A stretch of 64,000 bases of DNA from F23-D06 sp963603365 (GTDB lineage Bacteria > Bacteroidota > Bacteroidia > Bacteroidales > WCHB1-69). Below are positions 15,197-24,852 of the stretch, in pieces (the first letter of the stretch is position 1; each line of letters begins with the position of its first letter). The stretch spans positions 1 to 64,000 of the forward strand of contig CAVCMI010000003.1 of assembly GCA_963603365.1 (NCBI GenBank), read 5' to 3'. Made by a program: the position numbers and the translations under genes. The notes beneath the pieces are model-generated. The model was not told the origin of the DNA and searched no databases. It saw only the letters and a program-made list of their open reading frames with translations.

Positions 15197-16564
15197 TTAT
15201 GATTTTCTTACAATCAGCTGCGCATTCTCGAACCGGACAACCGTGACGGGGTCGCCTTTTTCAACCAGCCCGTGTTCGGCCGTGGCCTCCAGGATCTCGC
15301 CGTCGATTTCGATTTTCCCGGCCGGTCTCATGAAGGTCGCCGCCGTGCCATGCTTGCCTACATATTGCGACATCTGCATGTCTTGTGCCACGAAACCTTT
15401 GTCGTTGTCCAGATTGGTCTTGAGGGCGAGCGACCCATACCGGGTGTCGGCGGAGATGAGTTTCTTGCCCAGCCACAGCGAAAGGAAGAAGCCGGTGACG
15501 GACGAGAACACCACAATCAGCAAGCTGCGCCCGATCTGGAGGGCAGCGTCAAGGTCAGGGTCGAAGCTGAAGTGGAAATTGATGTTGAAGACCATTGCCA
15601 GCACGAGCGATGCCACGATGAGCACGATGCCAGAAATGCCCGCAATGCCGAAGCCGGGGATGACGAAGAACTCAAGCATCAGCAGGACAAGTCCTGCGAG
15701 GAAGATGAGGATTTCCCAATGTTGCGCAAGCCCTTCCAGATAATGCGGCGCGAAGTAGAGCAGGGCAGCGGTCAGCGCAATCGCAAGCGGCAAGCCAATG
15801 CCGGGACTTTGCAGTTCAAAATATATGCCGCCGACAATGCAGGCTATCAGCAGCCCGCTTACCACAGGGTTCACCAGAAAGTTGATGACGCGGTCGATCC
15901 ACGACAGTTCCTGGTCAATCCACTCGCAAGGGCTGATGCCCGCTTTGTCCAGCACCTGCTCGCGGCTTTCGGCAAGTCCTTCGCAATAGTGGTTGGCCAT
16001 AGCCTCTTCGCCAGTGAATGTCAGCACCTTGCCTTGCGGGCTGATGCCGTCGACTACAATGTCAGGGTCAACCATAGCCTGCGCAATGTCAGGGTCGCGT
16101 CCGTTCGTTTCTGCCGTGGAGCGCATAAGGGAACGCATGTACGACTGGTATTTGTCGGGCATGATGTCGCCGTTCTGGTTCACGACTGAGGCGGCGCCGA
16201 ACGAAGCGCCGGATGCCATATAGATGCTGTCGCACGCAATGGAAATGAGCGCGCCGGCCGAGGCTGCGTTGTTGTTGATGAACACGATGGTCGGCATCGG
16301 CGCGTTCAGCAGCAAGGTGCGTATTTTGTCGGCAGTCTCCAGTTCGCCGCCAAAGGTGTTCAGTTCCAGAAACAGGAAGTCAGCCTGCTGCGCTTCGGCC
16401 TCTCTTACGGCCTGCTCGGTCAGACGCAGGGCGGGTTTGGAAATGTTGTCGTCAATGGCATAGTAGTAAACCTTGCCGGCTGCTTTCTGCGCAATGGCGG
16501 CCGGAATGGCGACTATGACAAGAATGGACAACAAAATGGGACAGATAAGGTTGCGGACACCCAT
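15197..16564 (-). CDS. NfeD-family membrane-bound ClpP-class serine protease
   Basis: 455 residues from the ATG at 16564, which gives a normal signal peptide (GVRNLICPILLSILVIVAIPAAIAQ); an in-frame ATG at 16621 would add 19 polar residues. The ClpP-like domain has the nucleophile region NNNAASAGALISIACD and a downstream DKYQSYMRS segment holding the probable catalytic Lys. Four or five membrane helices follow (VVSGLLIACIVGG, ALTAALLYFAP, ILIFLAGLVLLMLEFFVIPGFG), then a C-terminal NfeD OB-fold (GKHGTAATFMRPAGKIEIDG). Such full-length NfeD proteins associate with flotillin-like proteins. It follows dnaE closely on the same strand and is probably co-transcribed. Confidence 0.85.
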   Translation of the reverse strand: MGVRNLICPILLSILVIVAIPAAIAQKAAGKVYYYAIDDNISKPALRLTEQAVREAEAQQADFLFLELNTFGGELETADKIRTLLLNAPMPTIVFINNNAASAGALISIACDSIYMASGASFGAASVVNQNGDIMPDKYQSYMRSLMRSTAETNGRDPDIAQAMVDPDIVVDGISPQGKVLTFTGEEAMANHYCEGLAESREQVLDKAGISPCEWIDQELSWIDRVINFLVNPVVSGLLIACIVGGIYFELQSPGIGLPLAIALTAALLYFAPHYLEGLAQHWEILIFLAGLVLLMLEFFVIPGFGIAGISGIVLIVASLVLAMVFNINFHFSFDPDLDAALQIGRSLLIVVFSSVTGFFLSLWLGKKLISADTRYGSLALKTNLDNDKGFVAQDMQMSQYVGKHGTAATFMRPAGKIEIDGEILEATAEHGLVEKGDPVTVVRFENAQLIVRKS

Positions 16565-16628
16565 TGCGGACGTTTCTTTGACTATGTTGGACAAATCGGA
16601 GAATGCAGCGCTCTTTTTCATGTCGGTT

Positions 16629-19600
16629 TCAGTTCAGTTCTACAGAATAGTTGACAGGCAGGTTCAGGTTGTTGAGGAACTTCTCGGGGTTGACTTTCGT
16701 TTTATGGTCGGCAAAATCGGAACAGTAAACCCCATTGTTTTCAAGGATGCGCAAGCAGAACGGTGTGTCTCCGGAATTGTCGCCGATCTGGCGTTTCAGT
16801 TCGTGTGAGAGTTCCATGGAGAGGTCTTGCACGCCGATGACAATCCGCACTTCTTTGCAATGCTTTTCATAAACATCTTCAAGAAAGAGCACCTGCACGG
16901 GCTTGACGTCTGTCCGTGTGGTTTCTGTCCCGTCTTTGTTCCGCCAATGCTTCACGTCAAGGATGGCACTGATGAAAAGCCGCTTGCCTTTGTCGAAGAA
17001 GTGGCTGTATTTGGTGAAGTCCTCGCCGGAGAGATACCATTTCCAGGTGTTGTCGTACTCTTCGAGAGTTATGTTGCCGTAATCTTTGTTGTTGGCAGTG
17101 ACTCCGCGTTTTATGTCGGTGACGATGCCCACAAAGGAGAATCTCTTGTTTCCGGGAAACTTCTTCAGCATTTCTTCAGGTCTGCCGAGCTGTGCCAAGT
17201 TGACGTTGGCATAACTCTGTATGATGTGTTTGAACTCGTCAAGCGGATGTGCAGAAATGTAGAAGCCGGCAATTTCTTTCTCGTTTTTCACCTGCTCATA
17301 GGTGCTCCAGGGCTCACATTCCGGTATTACGGGGTTTATGTCCTCTTTTATGGAGGTGTCCATGTCGAAGATGGTGAACTGGTTTTGGTCGTTGTGTTTT
17401 TTCCCGGCAAAGGCTATGAGGATGTCCACGAAGTTGTGTCCGGGCTTGTCTTCATAGAAAAACTGTGCGCGGTGCATGTCCCGGAAAGAGTCGAAACTGC
17501 CGGCCATGGCCAAGGCTTCGATGCAGCGTTTGTTGCAGTTGCGGATGTTGACGCGTGTGATGAAGTCGAAAATGTCGGTATAAGGCCCGTGTTCGTTGCG
17601 TTCGGCTATGATGCAGTCCACGGCGCTGGCGCCCACGCCTTTGAGGGCGGCAAGTCCGAAGCGGATGTTCCCTTGCTTGTTCACGGTGAAAGTGGTGTCC
17701 GATTCGTTGATGTCGGGCCCGAGCACCTTGATGTTCTTGCGCTGCACGTTCTCTATCAAGTTGCTGATCTCGGCAATGTTGTCCAAGTTGTTGGTCATGT
17801 TGGCTGCCATGAACTCCGCCGGGTGGTGTGCTTTGAGGTATGCCGTCTGGTAGGCAACCCAGGAGTAACAGGTGGCGTGCGACTTGTTGAAAGCGTAGGA
17901 TGCGAATTTTTCCCAGTCGCCCCAGATCTTCTCCAATATTTTCGGGTCGTGGCCGTTGGCGGAACCTTGTTCGATGAACTTAGGCTTCAGTTTGTCCAGC
18001 ATGGCCTTCTGTTTCTTGCCCATGGCTTTCCGCAGCGTGTCAGATTCGCCGCGCGTGAAGTTGGCCAGCAGGCGCGACAGAAGCATCACCTGTTCCTGAT
18101 AAACCGTGATGCCGTAAGTGTCTTTGAGGTAACGCTCCATAATGGGGATGTCGTACCGGATCTCTTCGCGCCCCTGCTTGCGCCGTATGAACTGCGGAAT
18201 GTAGTCCATAGGGCCGGGACGGTAGAGCGCGTTCATGGCGATGATGTCCTCGAACTTGCTCGGCTTGAGCTCTTTGAGGTATTTCTGCATGCCCGGGGAC
18301 TCAAACTGGAAGGTGGCGACGGTGTCGCCGTTGCAGAACAGTTCGTAGGTCTCGGGGTCGTCTATCGGTATGGCATCTATGTCGAGGTCGACGCCTTTCG
18401 ATTTCTTGATGTTCTTTAAGGCTTCGTTGATGATGGACAGGGTTTTCAGGCCTAAGAAGTCCATTTTGATGAGCCCTACGTCTTCGATGACGGAGCCCTC
18501 GTATTGGGTGACGAGCACGTCCTGTTTGGTGCCTTTGTCTTCGATGGCGGCCATGGGGACAAAGTTGGTGAGGTCGTCGGCGCCGATGATGATGCCGCAG
18601 GGATGAACTCCGATTTGGCGGACGGTGCCCTCCAACTTGGCGGCATATTTCAGGACATCTTGCTCGTTTCGGCTGCCATGCTCGTAGTGTTCTCTCAGTT
18701 CAGGCACCAGCTCGAGACAGTTTTTGATGCTCACTTTCGGGGCCTTGTGCGTCTTAGGGTCTTCCGGAAACTTGTCGGGGATGAGTTTCGTCAGCTCTAT
18801 GGACTCCTTGAGGTCAAGGTCTTGTACGCGTGCCACGTCTTTGATGCTCGACTTGGCAGCCATGGTCCCGTAGGTGATGATGTGCGCTACACGCTGTTCG
18901 CCGTATTTCTTGGTGATCCAGTCGAGAATGCGGTAGCGTCCTTCGTCGTCGAAGTCAACGTCGATGTCGGGCAGCGAAATACGGTCCGGGTTCAGGAAAC
19001 GTTCAAACAGCAGGTCATATTTCAGGGGGTCTATGTTGGTGATGCCTAAGCAGTAAGCCACAACCGAGCCGGCCGCTGAGCCGCGGCCGGGACCCACGGA
19101 CACGCCCATTTTCCGGGCAGCGTCGATAAAATCATAAACAATCAGGAAGTATCCGGGGAAGCCCATGTTCCGCATGACACTCAATTCAAAGTCAATGCGT
19201 TCCTGTACCTCATCGGCCAACGTTTCACCGTAGCGGCGATGCGCTCCCTCCAGCGTGAGCTCGCGGAGGTAGTCGGCCTCCAGCTTGATACGGTAAACGC
19301 GCTCGTAGCCGCCCAGTTTCTCAATGCGTCCCTGCCCCTCCTCATCGGGCTCGAACTCCTTTTTCAGGTCTTCTTCCGAAAAACGTTCTTTATAGGACTG
19401 GAGTGTCCCGAACTCTTCCGGAATGTCAAACACAGGCATGATGGGGTCATGCTTGAGTTTGTAGGTCTCCACCTTGTCCACAATTTCCTGGGTGTTGGAC
19501 AAGGCTTCTGGAAGGTCGGCAAACAGTTCTGCCATCTCTTCCGGTGATTTCAGCCACTCCTGTTTGGTGTAGTGCAGGCGGTCGGCATCGTTCAGTTTTT

Positions 19601-20444
19601 TGCCGGTGCTGAGGCAGATGAGCCGGTCGTGCGCTTCCGCATCGTCTTCTTCTACAAAATGCACGTCGTTTGTGGCGATGACCTTTACGCCGGTTTCAGC
19701 GGAAAGTCGGAGTATGCCTTGGTTGACGATTCCCTGCTGTTCATATACGGAGGTGTCGCCGCCGGGTTTGTCAGTCTTGTGCCGCTGAAGTTCCAGGTAA
19801 TAGTCGTCTCCGAAGAGGTTTTTGTACCACTCGACGGTTTTTTTTGCTTTTTCGTAATCGTTGTTCAACAGTGCTCTCGGCACCTCGCCGGCCAGGCACG
19901 CCGAGGAGACAATCAGCCCCTCATGGTACTTCTCGAGCAGTTCATGGTCAATGCGCGGCTTGACGTACCGTCCCTCTATCCAGGCATACGAGATAAGCTT
20001 GCAGAGCGAGTGGTAGCCTTTCTCGTTCTTGGCAAGCAGGATGAGGTGGCAGCCGCTGTAGTTCTCTTTGTTCTCGCGAACAAGCCGGCTTCCGGTCGGG
20101 TTGCTTTTGGTCTGTCTGGCAACGTATGCCTCGCAGCCGAATATGGGCTTGAAAATCCGGCTTCTTGCTTGCGCTATTCTCTCCTGCTGCTGCCGCCGGT
20201 CGTTCTCGCCCGTCATCTCAAGCATCGCTTTCTCGAGTTCATCGATCTCTGATTGGCACTCTTTGTTCTTTTTGTCTACATAGTTGAAGAACTCCTTAAT
20301 GCCAAACATGTTCCCATGGTCAGTCACGGCCATTGCGTTCATGCCGCTGCGCAGGCATTTCTCCACCAGACCGGAGACGGTGGACATACCGTCCAATAAG
20401 GAGTATTCCGTATGGACGTGAAGATGTGTGAATTGTGTTGTCAT
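16629..20444 (-). CDS. dnaE: DNA polymerase III subunit alpha
   Basis: 1271 residues, usual for DnaE. The start at 20444 (TTQFTHLHVHTEYSLLDG) is chosen because the PHP domain begins there and the promoter at 20466-20496 lies inside any longer frame. The PHP domain shows HLHVHTEYS and VTDHGNMFG. The polymerase core has GPGRGSAAGS, PDIDVDFDDEGR carrying the catalytic aspartates, and YQEQVM. The helix-hairpin-helix (LKGVGASAVDCI) and OB-fold (RFSFVGIVTDIKRGVT) follow in order. Replicative polymerase of the chromosome; nfeD follows immediately downstream. Confidence 0.97.
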   Translation of the reverse strand: MTTQFTHLHVHTEYSLLDGMSTVSGLVEKCLRSGMNAMAVTDHGNMFGIKEFFNYVDKKNKECQSEIDELEKAMLEMTGENDRRQQQERIAQARSRIFKPIFGCEAYVARQTKSNPTGSRLVRENKENYSGCHLILLAKNEKGYHSLCKLISYAWIEGRYVKPRIDHELLEKYHEGLIVSSACLAGEVPRALLNNDYEKAKKTVEWYKNLFGDDYYLELQRHKTDKPGGDTSVYEQQGIVNQGILRLSAETGVKVIATNDVHFVEEDDAEAHDRLICLSTGKKLNDADRLHYTKQEWLKSPEEMAELFADLPEALSNTQEIVDKVETYKLKHDPIMPVFDIPEEFGTLQSYKERFSEEDLKKEFEPDEEGQGRIEKLGGYERVYRIKLEADYLRELTLEGAHRRYGETLADEVQERIDFELSVMRNMGFPGYFLIVYDFIDAARKMGVSVGPGRGSAAGSVVAYCLGITNIDPLKYDLLFERFLNPDRISLPDIDVDFDDEGRYRILDWITKKYGEQRVAHIITYGTMAAKSSIKDVARVQDLDLKESIELTKLIPDKFPEDPKTHKAPKVSIKNCLELVPELREHYEHGSRNEQDVLKYAAKLEGTVRQIGVHPCGIIIGADDLTNFVPMAAIEDKGTKQDVLVTQYEGSVIEDVGLIKMDFLGLKTLSIINEALKNIKKSKGVDLDIDAIPIDDPETYELFCNGDTVATFQFESPGMQKYLKELKPSKFEDIIAMNALYRPGPMDYIPQFIRRKQGREEIRYDIPIMERYLKDTYGITVYQEQVMLLSRLLANFTRGESDTLRKAMGKKQKAMLDKLKPKFIEQGSANGHDPKILEKIWGDWEKFASYAFNKSHATCYSWVAYQTAYLKAHHPAEFMAANMTNNLDNIAEISNLIENVQRKNIKVLGPDINESDTTFTVNKQGNIRFGLAALKGVGASAVDCIIAERNEHGPYTDIFDFITRVNIRNCNKRCIEALAMAGSFDSFRDMHRAQFFYEDKPGHNFVDILIAFAGKKHNDQNQFTIFDMDTSIKEDINPVIPECEPWSTYEQVKNEKEIAGFYISAHPLDEFKHIIQSYANVNLAQLGRPEEMLKKFPGNKRFSFVGIVTDIKRGVTANNKDYGNITLEEYDNTWKWYLSGEDFTKYSHFFDKGKRLFISAILDVKHWRNKDGTETTRTDVKPVQVLFLEDVYEKHCKEVRIVIGVQDLSMELSHELKRQIGDNSGDTPFCLRILENNGVYCSDFADHKTKVNPEKFLNNLNLPVNYSVELN

Positions 20445-20465
20445 GCTTTTTTTTGATTTCAGTCG

Positions 20466-20496
20466 CAAATATACAAAATCGTTCCGTGATGACAAT
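20466..20496 (-). promoter_or_regulatory. dnaE promoter with both Bacteroidetes elements
   Basis: On the minus strand ATTG (20496-20493) is followed after 19 bases by TATATTTG (20473-20466), matching the -33 TTTG / -7 TAnnTTTG consensus and spacing. The leader to the ATG at 20444 is about 15 bases. Confidence 0.7.
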
Positions 20497-20516
20497 TTGT
20501 CAGATGACAAAAAAGA

Positions 20517-20547
20517 AGAAGGGCATGCCTTTTTGACATGCCCTTCT
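20517..20547 (-). terminator. Intrinsic terminator of the large T9SS protein gene
   Basis: Perfect 11-bp arms (AGAAGGGCATG / CATGCCCTTCT) around a 9-base loop, followed on the minus strand by a T-rich run. It sits about 50 bases after the stop of the upstream gene and just before the dnaE promoter, separating the two units. Confidence 0.85.
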
Positions 20548-20595
20548 GTGCAGTCCTGGGTTGTTCAGGACTAAGGTTGAATGATTTGTGGCCGG

Positions 20596-23500
20596 TTAGC
20601 GGGCAACCGTGATCTTTTGGGTTGTGGTGCCGGCTTCTGTTGTCACTTCCATGAAATACATTCCGTTGGAGAGGTCGGAAACGTTGACCGTGGCGTTGCT
20701 GTCGTTTTCGTTGGCAGAATAGACGCATTGGCCGGCCATGTTGACGATGCGGATGCTCTCGATGTTGCCGCCGGCGTTCACGTTGATGATGCTGGAGGCA
20801 GGGTTGGGATAGATGTTGAGAGCGTTCCTCAGGTCTTCGACGCCAACGCCTTCGGTGATGCTGATGTCGTCAATCTTCAGGACAAATACGTCCGTGACAT
20901 CGTTGTGGACGAATGCGATGTAGACGTTCTGTCCTGCGAATTGTGCAAGGCTGACCGTTCTTTCAACATAGTCTACTTCATCGAGTGTGACATCAAAGAC
21001 AGTCGTGAAATTGTTGAAATCGTATCCCGAGGTGGAAACTTTAACCTGATAATGTTCTTCGAAGTAGTTAGGATCCAGAGGAGCGTCGAACCATTTGAGG
21101 GTTGCGCCTTGGGCCGGAATAGTGATGGCAGGTGTGATCAGCCAGTTGTCAGGGGTGACAGCGCCGACATAGTTGACGTAGGATTCAGATATATAGAAGC
21201 CTTGGCCGGTGTGAGCGTAATCTTCACCGCTGTAAGCCCTCCAGCTGTATCCGTCACCGTCGCGGTCAATGTTTCTCCAGCATTGGGAGAGTTCCTCTTC
21301 AAAATCTTCGGCAAACGGAAGTGTGAGCGGTTCAGAGCAGTCGACAGCAGCTCCGGTGACGGCGATAGAGGCATTGGCTGTTCCGCTGGTAAGTGTAACC
21401 GTACCGCTTTGTGTGCCTTCAGCCGTTGGGCTGTAACGAACATACAGCGTGCCGCCTGCGGCAGGAACAGTAGCGGTGGCAGCGAATGTGGCATTGTCGG
21501 CAGATACTTCAAACGGGGCTGCGGTAGCCACGGCGATGTCGCTGGTCAGAGCCAGACCCGTAACGGTGACGGTTGCATTGACGGCTTCGCCAATTATCGT
21601 GCTTCCGAAGTCAATGGTATTAGCAGAAACCTGTATGGAACCGTCTTCAGGAAGAACGTCAATGTTGAATCCGGTGATGTAAAGGCGGAACATGTCGGCA
21701 TCAGAAGTGCAGTGGAATGCGATTTTGTAAGAGCCGTTCAGGTTGGAGAGGGGGATATAGCTTGTCTGGTATGTGTTGGATGTGACCTCAATCACCGGGG
21801 AGAGGTCAACGGTGTCGGTAGTGCTGATGGCTTTCACCTGGAATTTCTCTGTATAGGAGGTGTTGGCACATCGGTACTGGAATGAAAGAAATTGTGTGCC
21901 GTCCAGTGTGAAGACCGGCGAAACCAACCAGTCGTCAGCAGCATTGGTGCTGCTGTAAGAGTATGAAGCGTATGCGGCGTCAGCGGTGTTGCCGAAGGCG
22001 AATGTGGAACCGTCGTTGTTGGCGTCTGTCACGGTCCAGCAGTCGGTCTGGTTTGCATCGGAGAAATCGCAGGTGTAAGGAATGGTGGAGTTGCTGCAGT
22101 CGAGTGCCATTCCGCTCAAGGTGATGGTATCGTTGGAAACGCCGGTGCTCGAGAGGACGACAACGCCGTTGTCAGCGCCTGCTGAAACCGGGGTGTATTT
22201 GACATACAGGGTGCCGCCGGTTGCGGGCAGGGTGGCTGTTGTGGCGAATGTGGTGCCGTCAGCGGAAACGGAGAACGGAGCCGTTGTGGTGGCTGTGATG
22301 CTGCTTGTCAGTGAGAATGCCGAAACGCTGGCAGAGAGCGTGGCGTCATTGCCAATGATGACATTGCCGTAGTTGAGCGTGTTCAGGTCGGCAACAACGG
22401 CAGGCGTGTTTTCCGTGATTTTGAAATCGTCAATGAAAATGTAGTTGTCGTATGTCCAGATCCAGTAAACAAAGGAGCCGATTTCAGTAGCTTGCACGAC
22501 AACGTATTTTGCGGTAGAGGGGATGACTCCGCGCCATGGCGTGAAGTCGATGTCCGTATCAACCGTAACGGTGTCAATCCATGTGAAAGCGTTGGTGTCA
22601 GATGTTGTGCCGTAACCCACGCGGAAGGTTGAAGAGGAACTGCTGCCGACATAGGTGGTGTATTTGAACTCGACACGCATTTCGCTGGCAGGCGTGACGT
22701 TGATTTCCGGGGTCATCAGGTAGGAACCGGTGGAAGGGAAGGCAAGGCCGTAGTTGCCGGCGGCCGTGTCTATGTTGAGACGCAGGAATGTGCTGCCGTC
22801 CGTGCTCCAGCAGTTAGGGATGAGCGTTTGCAGGGAGTTGAAACCTTCAACATAGGGAAGTGTGACAATGGCGTTGTCACAGTTGATAGATGTGCCGTCG
22901 AGCGCAATGGTGACATCGGTGGCTCCGGTAGAAGAGAGAGTGACTGTACCGGTTTGGGCGCCTTCTGTAGTCGGGGCATATTTCACATAGAGCGTGCCGC
23001 CGGCTGCGGGCAGCGTGGCGGTTGTGCCGAACGTAGTGTTGTCGGCAGAAACAGAGAAAGGAGCCGTTGTGGTGGCGGTGATGCCAGCCGTAAGTACGTA
23101 GCCGCCGACCTCAACTTCTTGAACGTCTGAACTGTTCACATGGATGTCTGTCCAGGTCAGGGCCGTCGGATTGGCGGAAATAGTAGCGGTTGTTGGTTGG
23201 GAAACAACGGCAAAGTCGTCGATGTTAAGCCAGTACATGTCCGTGGTGTTGTGGTGACGGATGGCAATGTAGATGGTCTGGCCCACGTAGGCGTTCAGAT
23301 TGACAGTCTTCAGCGTCCAAGTGCCGGTTGATGTGGATGTGAGAACCGGCGTGGTGGCTTCAAAAGCGGCAACCGTATTGGAGGTGGCTACATATACGCT
23401 GTAGTTCTCAGAAGCGTAATCCGGGTCTTGACCTGCAACCTTAAAAGTAAGGTCAGCGTTTCCGGAAATCTGTACGGCAGGGGAAATCAGCCAGTTGTCG

Positions 23501-23742
23501 GGCGTAAGTGCTCCGGTGCCGTTGATGTAGGAAGCGGAAGAGATGCATCCTCCGGCCGTGCCGTGCGAGTCTTCAAAACTTTCTTGGGAGGCATCCCAAG
23601 AGTAGGAGTCACCATCGGCGTCAACAGTTGTCCATCCGGTAGGGATGGTGGAAGCATCAAAACTCTCCGAAAGAAGAGTCGTCTGCGCATTGAGAACGTA
23701 TGTTACGCATAACATCAATGCAAATGTGATAAACTTTTTCAT
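20596..23742 (-). CDS. Large T9SS-secreted adhesin-like protein with MAM-type domains and three Ig-like repeats
   Basis: 1048 residues from the ATG at 23742 (KKFITFALMLCVTYVLNAQ signal peptide); a longer frame to 23847 runs into the promoter. The N-terminus has a choice-of-anchor J / cleaved-adhesin domain (LLSESFDAS, GWTTVDADGDSYSWDA, PDNWLISPAVQI), and related lectin-like modules recur at NCWSTDGS, CWTVTDANNDGS and CWRNIDRDGDGYSW. Three ASH/Ig-like repeats (TTAPFSVSADNTTF ... AAGGTLYVKYAPT) alternate with them. The last 75 residues are a T9SS type A sorting domain (LNIYPNPASSIINV, GMYFMEV, QKITVAR). Architecture resembles gingipain/haemagglutinin adhesin modules, without a protease domain. 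A surface or secreted binding protein is likely; the ligand is unknown. Confidence 0.88.
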   Translation of the reverse strand: MKKFITFALMLCVTYVLNAQTTLLSESFDASTIPTGWTTVDADGDSYSWDASQESFEDSHGTAGGCISSASYINGTGALTPDNWLISPAVQISGNADLTFKVAGQDPDYASENYSVYVATSNTVAAFEATTPVLTSTSTGTWTLKTVNLNAYVGQTIYIAIRHHNTTDMYWLNIDDFAVVSQPTTATISANPTALTWTDIHVNSSDVQEVEVGGYVLTAGITATTTAPFSVSADNTTFGTTATLPAAGGTLYVKYAPTTEGAQTGTVTLSSTGATDVTIALDGTSINCDNAIVTLPYVEGFNSLQTLIPNCWSTDGSTFLRLNIDTAAGNYGLAFPSTGSYLMTPEINVTPASEMRVEFKYTTYVGSSSSSTFRVGYGTTSDTNAFTWIDTVTVDTDIDFTPWRGVIPSTAKYVVVQATEIGSFVYWIWTYDNYIFIDDFKITENTPAVVADLNTLNYGNVIIGNDATLSASVSAFSLTSSITATTTAPFSVSADGTTFATTATLPATGGTLYVKYTPVSAGADNGVVVLSSTGVSNDTITLSGMALDCSNSTIPYTCDFSDANQTDCWTVTDANNDGSTFAFGNTADAAYASYSYSSTNAADDWLVSPVFTLDGTQFLSFQYRCANTSYTEKFQVKAISTTDTVDLSPVIEVTSNTYQTSYIPLSNLNGSYKIAFHCTSDADMFRLYITGFNIDVLPEDGSIQVSANTIDFGSTIIGEAVNATVTVTGLALTSDIAVATAAPFEVSADNATFAATATVPAAGGTLYVRYSPTAEGTQSGTVTLTSGTANASIAVTGAAVDCSEPLTLPFAEDFEEELSQCWRNIDRDGDGYSWRAYSGEDYAHTGQGFYISESYVNYVGAVTPDNWLITPAITIPAQGATLKWFDAPLDPNYFEEHYQVKVSTSGYDFNNFTTVFDVTLDEVDYVERTVSLAQFAGQNVYIAFVHNDVTDVFVLKIDDISITEGVGVEDLRNALNIYPNPASSIINVNAGGNIESIRIVNMAGQCVYSANENDSNATVNVSDLSNGMYFMEVTTEAGTTTQKITVAR
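21340..23130 (-). repeat. Three diverged intragenic copies of an Ig-like module
   Basis: Blocks near 22870-23130, 22090-22370 and 21340-21610 encode closely similar segments (FSVSADNTTFGTTATLPAAGG; APFSVSADGTTFATTATLPA; APFEVSADNATFAATATVPA). DNA identity remains recognisable, indicating duplication within the gene and a substrate for homologous copy-number change. Confidence 0.75.
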
Positions 23743-23784
23743 TTTTTTGTTGTTTAATTTAATTTGGTTTAATGTATGACAGTT

Positions 23785-23792
23785 CAAAAATA
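23785..23792 (-). promoter_or_regulatory. Bacteroidetes -7 element for the large T9SS gene
   Basis: TATTTTTG on the minus strand, 43 bases before the ATG at 23742, with a TTTG 17 bases further upstream that may act as the -33 element. Confidence 0.5.
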
Positions 23793-23855
23793 ATGCCGAA
23801 ATCAAATGGCAAAAATAACATTTTTTTCTTAATGGTATAACGTGCATTTTTTTTC

Positions 23856-23863
23856 TACTTTTG
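23856..23863 (+). promoter_or_regulatory. Bacteroidetes -7 element for the conserved unknown gene
   Basis: TACTTTTG fits TAnnTTTG and lies 24 bases before the ATG at 23888, which decides that start over an upstream in-frame TTG at 23861. Confidence 0.5.
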
Positions 23864-23887
23864 CCGTCTGAACAAAAACACCGCTAT

Positions 23888-24565
23888 ATGGATGATTCTT
23901 TATGCAATCTTTTGATATCAAAAGGTGAACTTAAACAGGACATTTTTGCCATAACCCTGGATGCTATGCAGATGTTCAAGGAGTGCGCCAAGGGGTTCGA
24001 CGACTATTATAAAACCAATTATTCTGACGAGCACGAGGAGGTACCGGTGCTTTATACCAACAAGAACCAATACCAGTTTCAGCTCAAGTTTGCCGGCGAT
24101 GTGCTCATCTTCCTGATGCACAGCAATATTTTCGAGTTCTCGCGCAACCACGAAGTCATGCGCACGGCTTATATCAAGGAGGACAGGAACCGGTCTTATT
24201 GCGGCATGATCCAGATCTTCAATTTTCTGGGCGACTCTTTCAAGTACAACCGCGTAAACGATTTGGGCTATATGATTGGCCGTATCCTCATCAACAAGGA
24301 CGGACATTATTATATAGAAGGCAAACGCGAACTGGCGCAGGTGCTGAACGATTTCAGCACGAACCGCATCTCCAAGGAGGCCGTGGAGAATATCCTTACA
24401 TCTGCAATCAAATATACCATAAATTTCGACCTTCTTGTTCCCGAATATGAGGAGATGAAGATCATTACGGTGAACGATATGCTCCAGATTGAAGACCAGA
24501 ATATGCTGTTGAAGACCGGTAAACGACTGGGATTCAGGTTTGAACAAGATAAAGACGAAAAATGA
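23888..24565 (+). CDS. Conserved Bacteroidales protein of unknown function
   Basis: 225 residues from the ATG at 23888 (MDDSLCNLLISKGELKQ). No signal peptide, no membrane helix, so cytosolic. It is mixed alpha/beta and charged, with VLIFLMHSNIFEF and YCGMIQIFNFLGDSFKYNR as the most conserved-looking blocks and a basic/acidic C-terminus. I know no named family for it. It is a single-gene unit between the T9SS gene (divergent) and tRNA-Glu. Confidence 0.75.
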   Translation: MDDSLCNLLISKGELKQDIFAITLDAMQMFKECAKGFDDYYKTNYSDEHEEVPVLYTNKNQYQFQLKFAGDVLIFLMHSNIFEFSRNHEVMRTAYIKEDRNRSYCGMIQIFNFLGDSFKYNRVNDLGYMIGRILINKDGHYYIEGKRELAQVLNDFSTNRISKEAVENILTSAIKYTINFDLLVPEYEEMKIITVNDMLQIEDQNMLLKTGKRLGFRFEQDKDEK

Positions 24566-24607
24566 TGTTTTTTTTCGTCTGTTGATGCGGAGCAATCGAA
24601 AAAAGTG

Positions 24608-24615
24608 TATTTTTG
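24608..24615 (+). promoter_or_regulatory. -7 element of the tRNA-Glu gene
   Basis: TATTTTTG lies 23 bases before the first base of the tRNA, as expected for a Bacteroidetes tRNA promoter. Confidence 0.55.
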
Positions 24616-24638
24616 CACCGTCAATAAGCGACAATGAT

Positions 24639-24713
24639 GGCGAGTTCGTCTAGTCGGCCTAGGACGTCAGGTTTTCATCCTGAAGATCAGGAGTTCGAAT
24701 CTCCTACTCGCTA
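24639..24713 (+). tRNA. tRNA-Glu (anticodon TTC)
   Basis: The 75-base sequence folds as a cloverleaf: acceptor stem GGCGAGT/ACTCGCT (first pair G-U), anticodon stem TCAGG/CCTGA with loop TTTTCAT giving anticodon UUC, and T arm GGAG-TTCGAAT-CTCC. CCA is not encoded (discriminator A, then CACC). It is flanked by a -7 element and a terminator, so it is a single-gene unit. Confidence 0.95.
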
Positions 24714-24717
24714 CACC

Positions 24718-24752
24718 AAAGCCTCCATTTGAAACATTGGAGGCTTTTTTGT
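24718..24752 (+). terminator. Intrinsic terminator after tRNA-Glu
   Basis: AAAGCCTCCA / TGGAGGCTTT, 10-bp arms around a 10-base loop, followed directly by a T run. Confidence 0.9.
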
Positions 24753-24852
24753 TCACCTCCGAAAAGCTTTCCATCCATCCCGCCAAACGGTCGTGTCCCA
24801 TAATGTGTCTCCGTCACTTGTGGCGCTATGGCGGTTGTTGCAGAAAAAGACC

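Noticed and set aside
16827..18419. 530-codon plus-strand frame inside dnaE
   Set aside because: Antisense to unmistakable DnaE polymerase motifs; composition V/F/G-rich as expected from reverse reading.
24639..24713. tRNA-Glu as attachment site of an integrated element
   Set aside because: No integrase gene and no duplicated tRNA 3' end is visible nearby.
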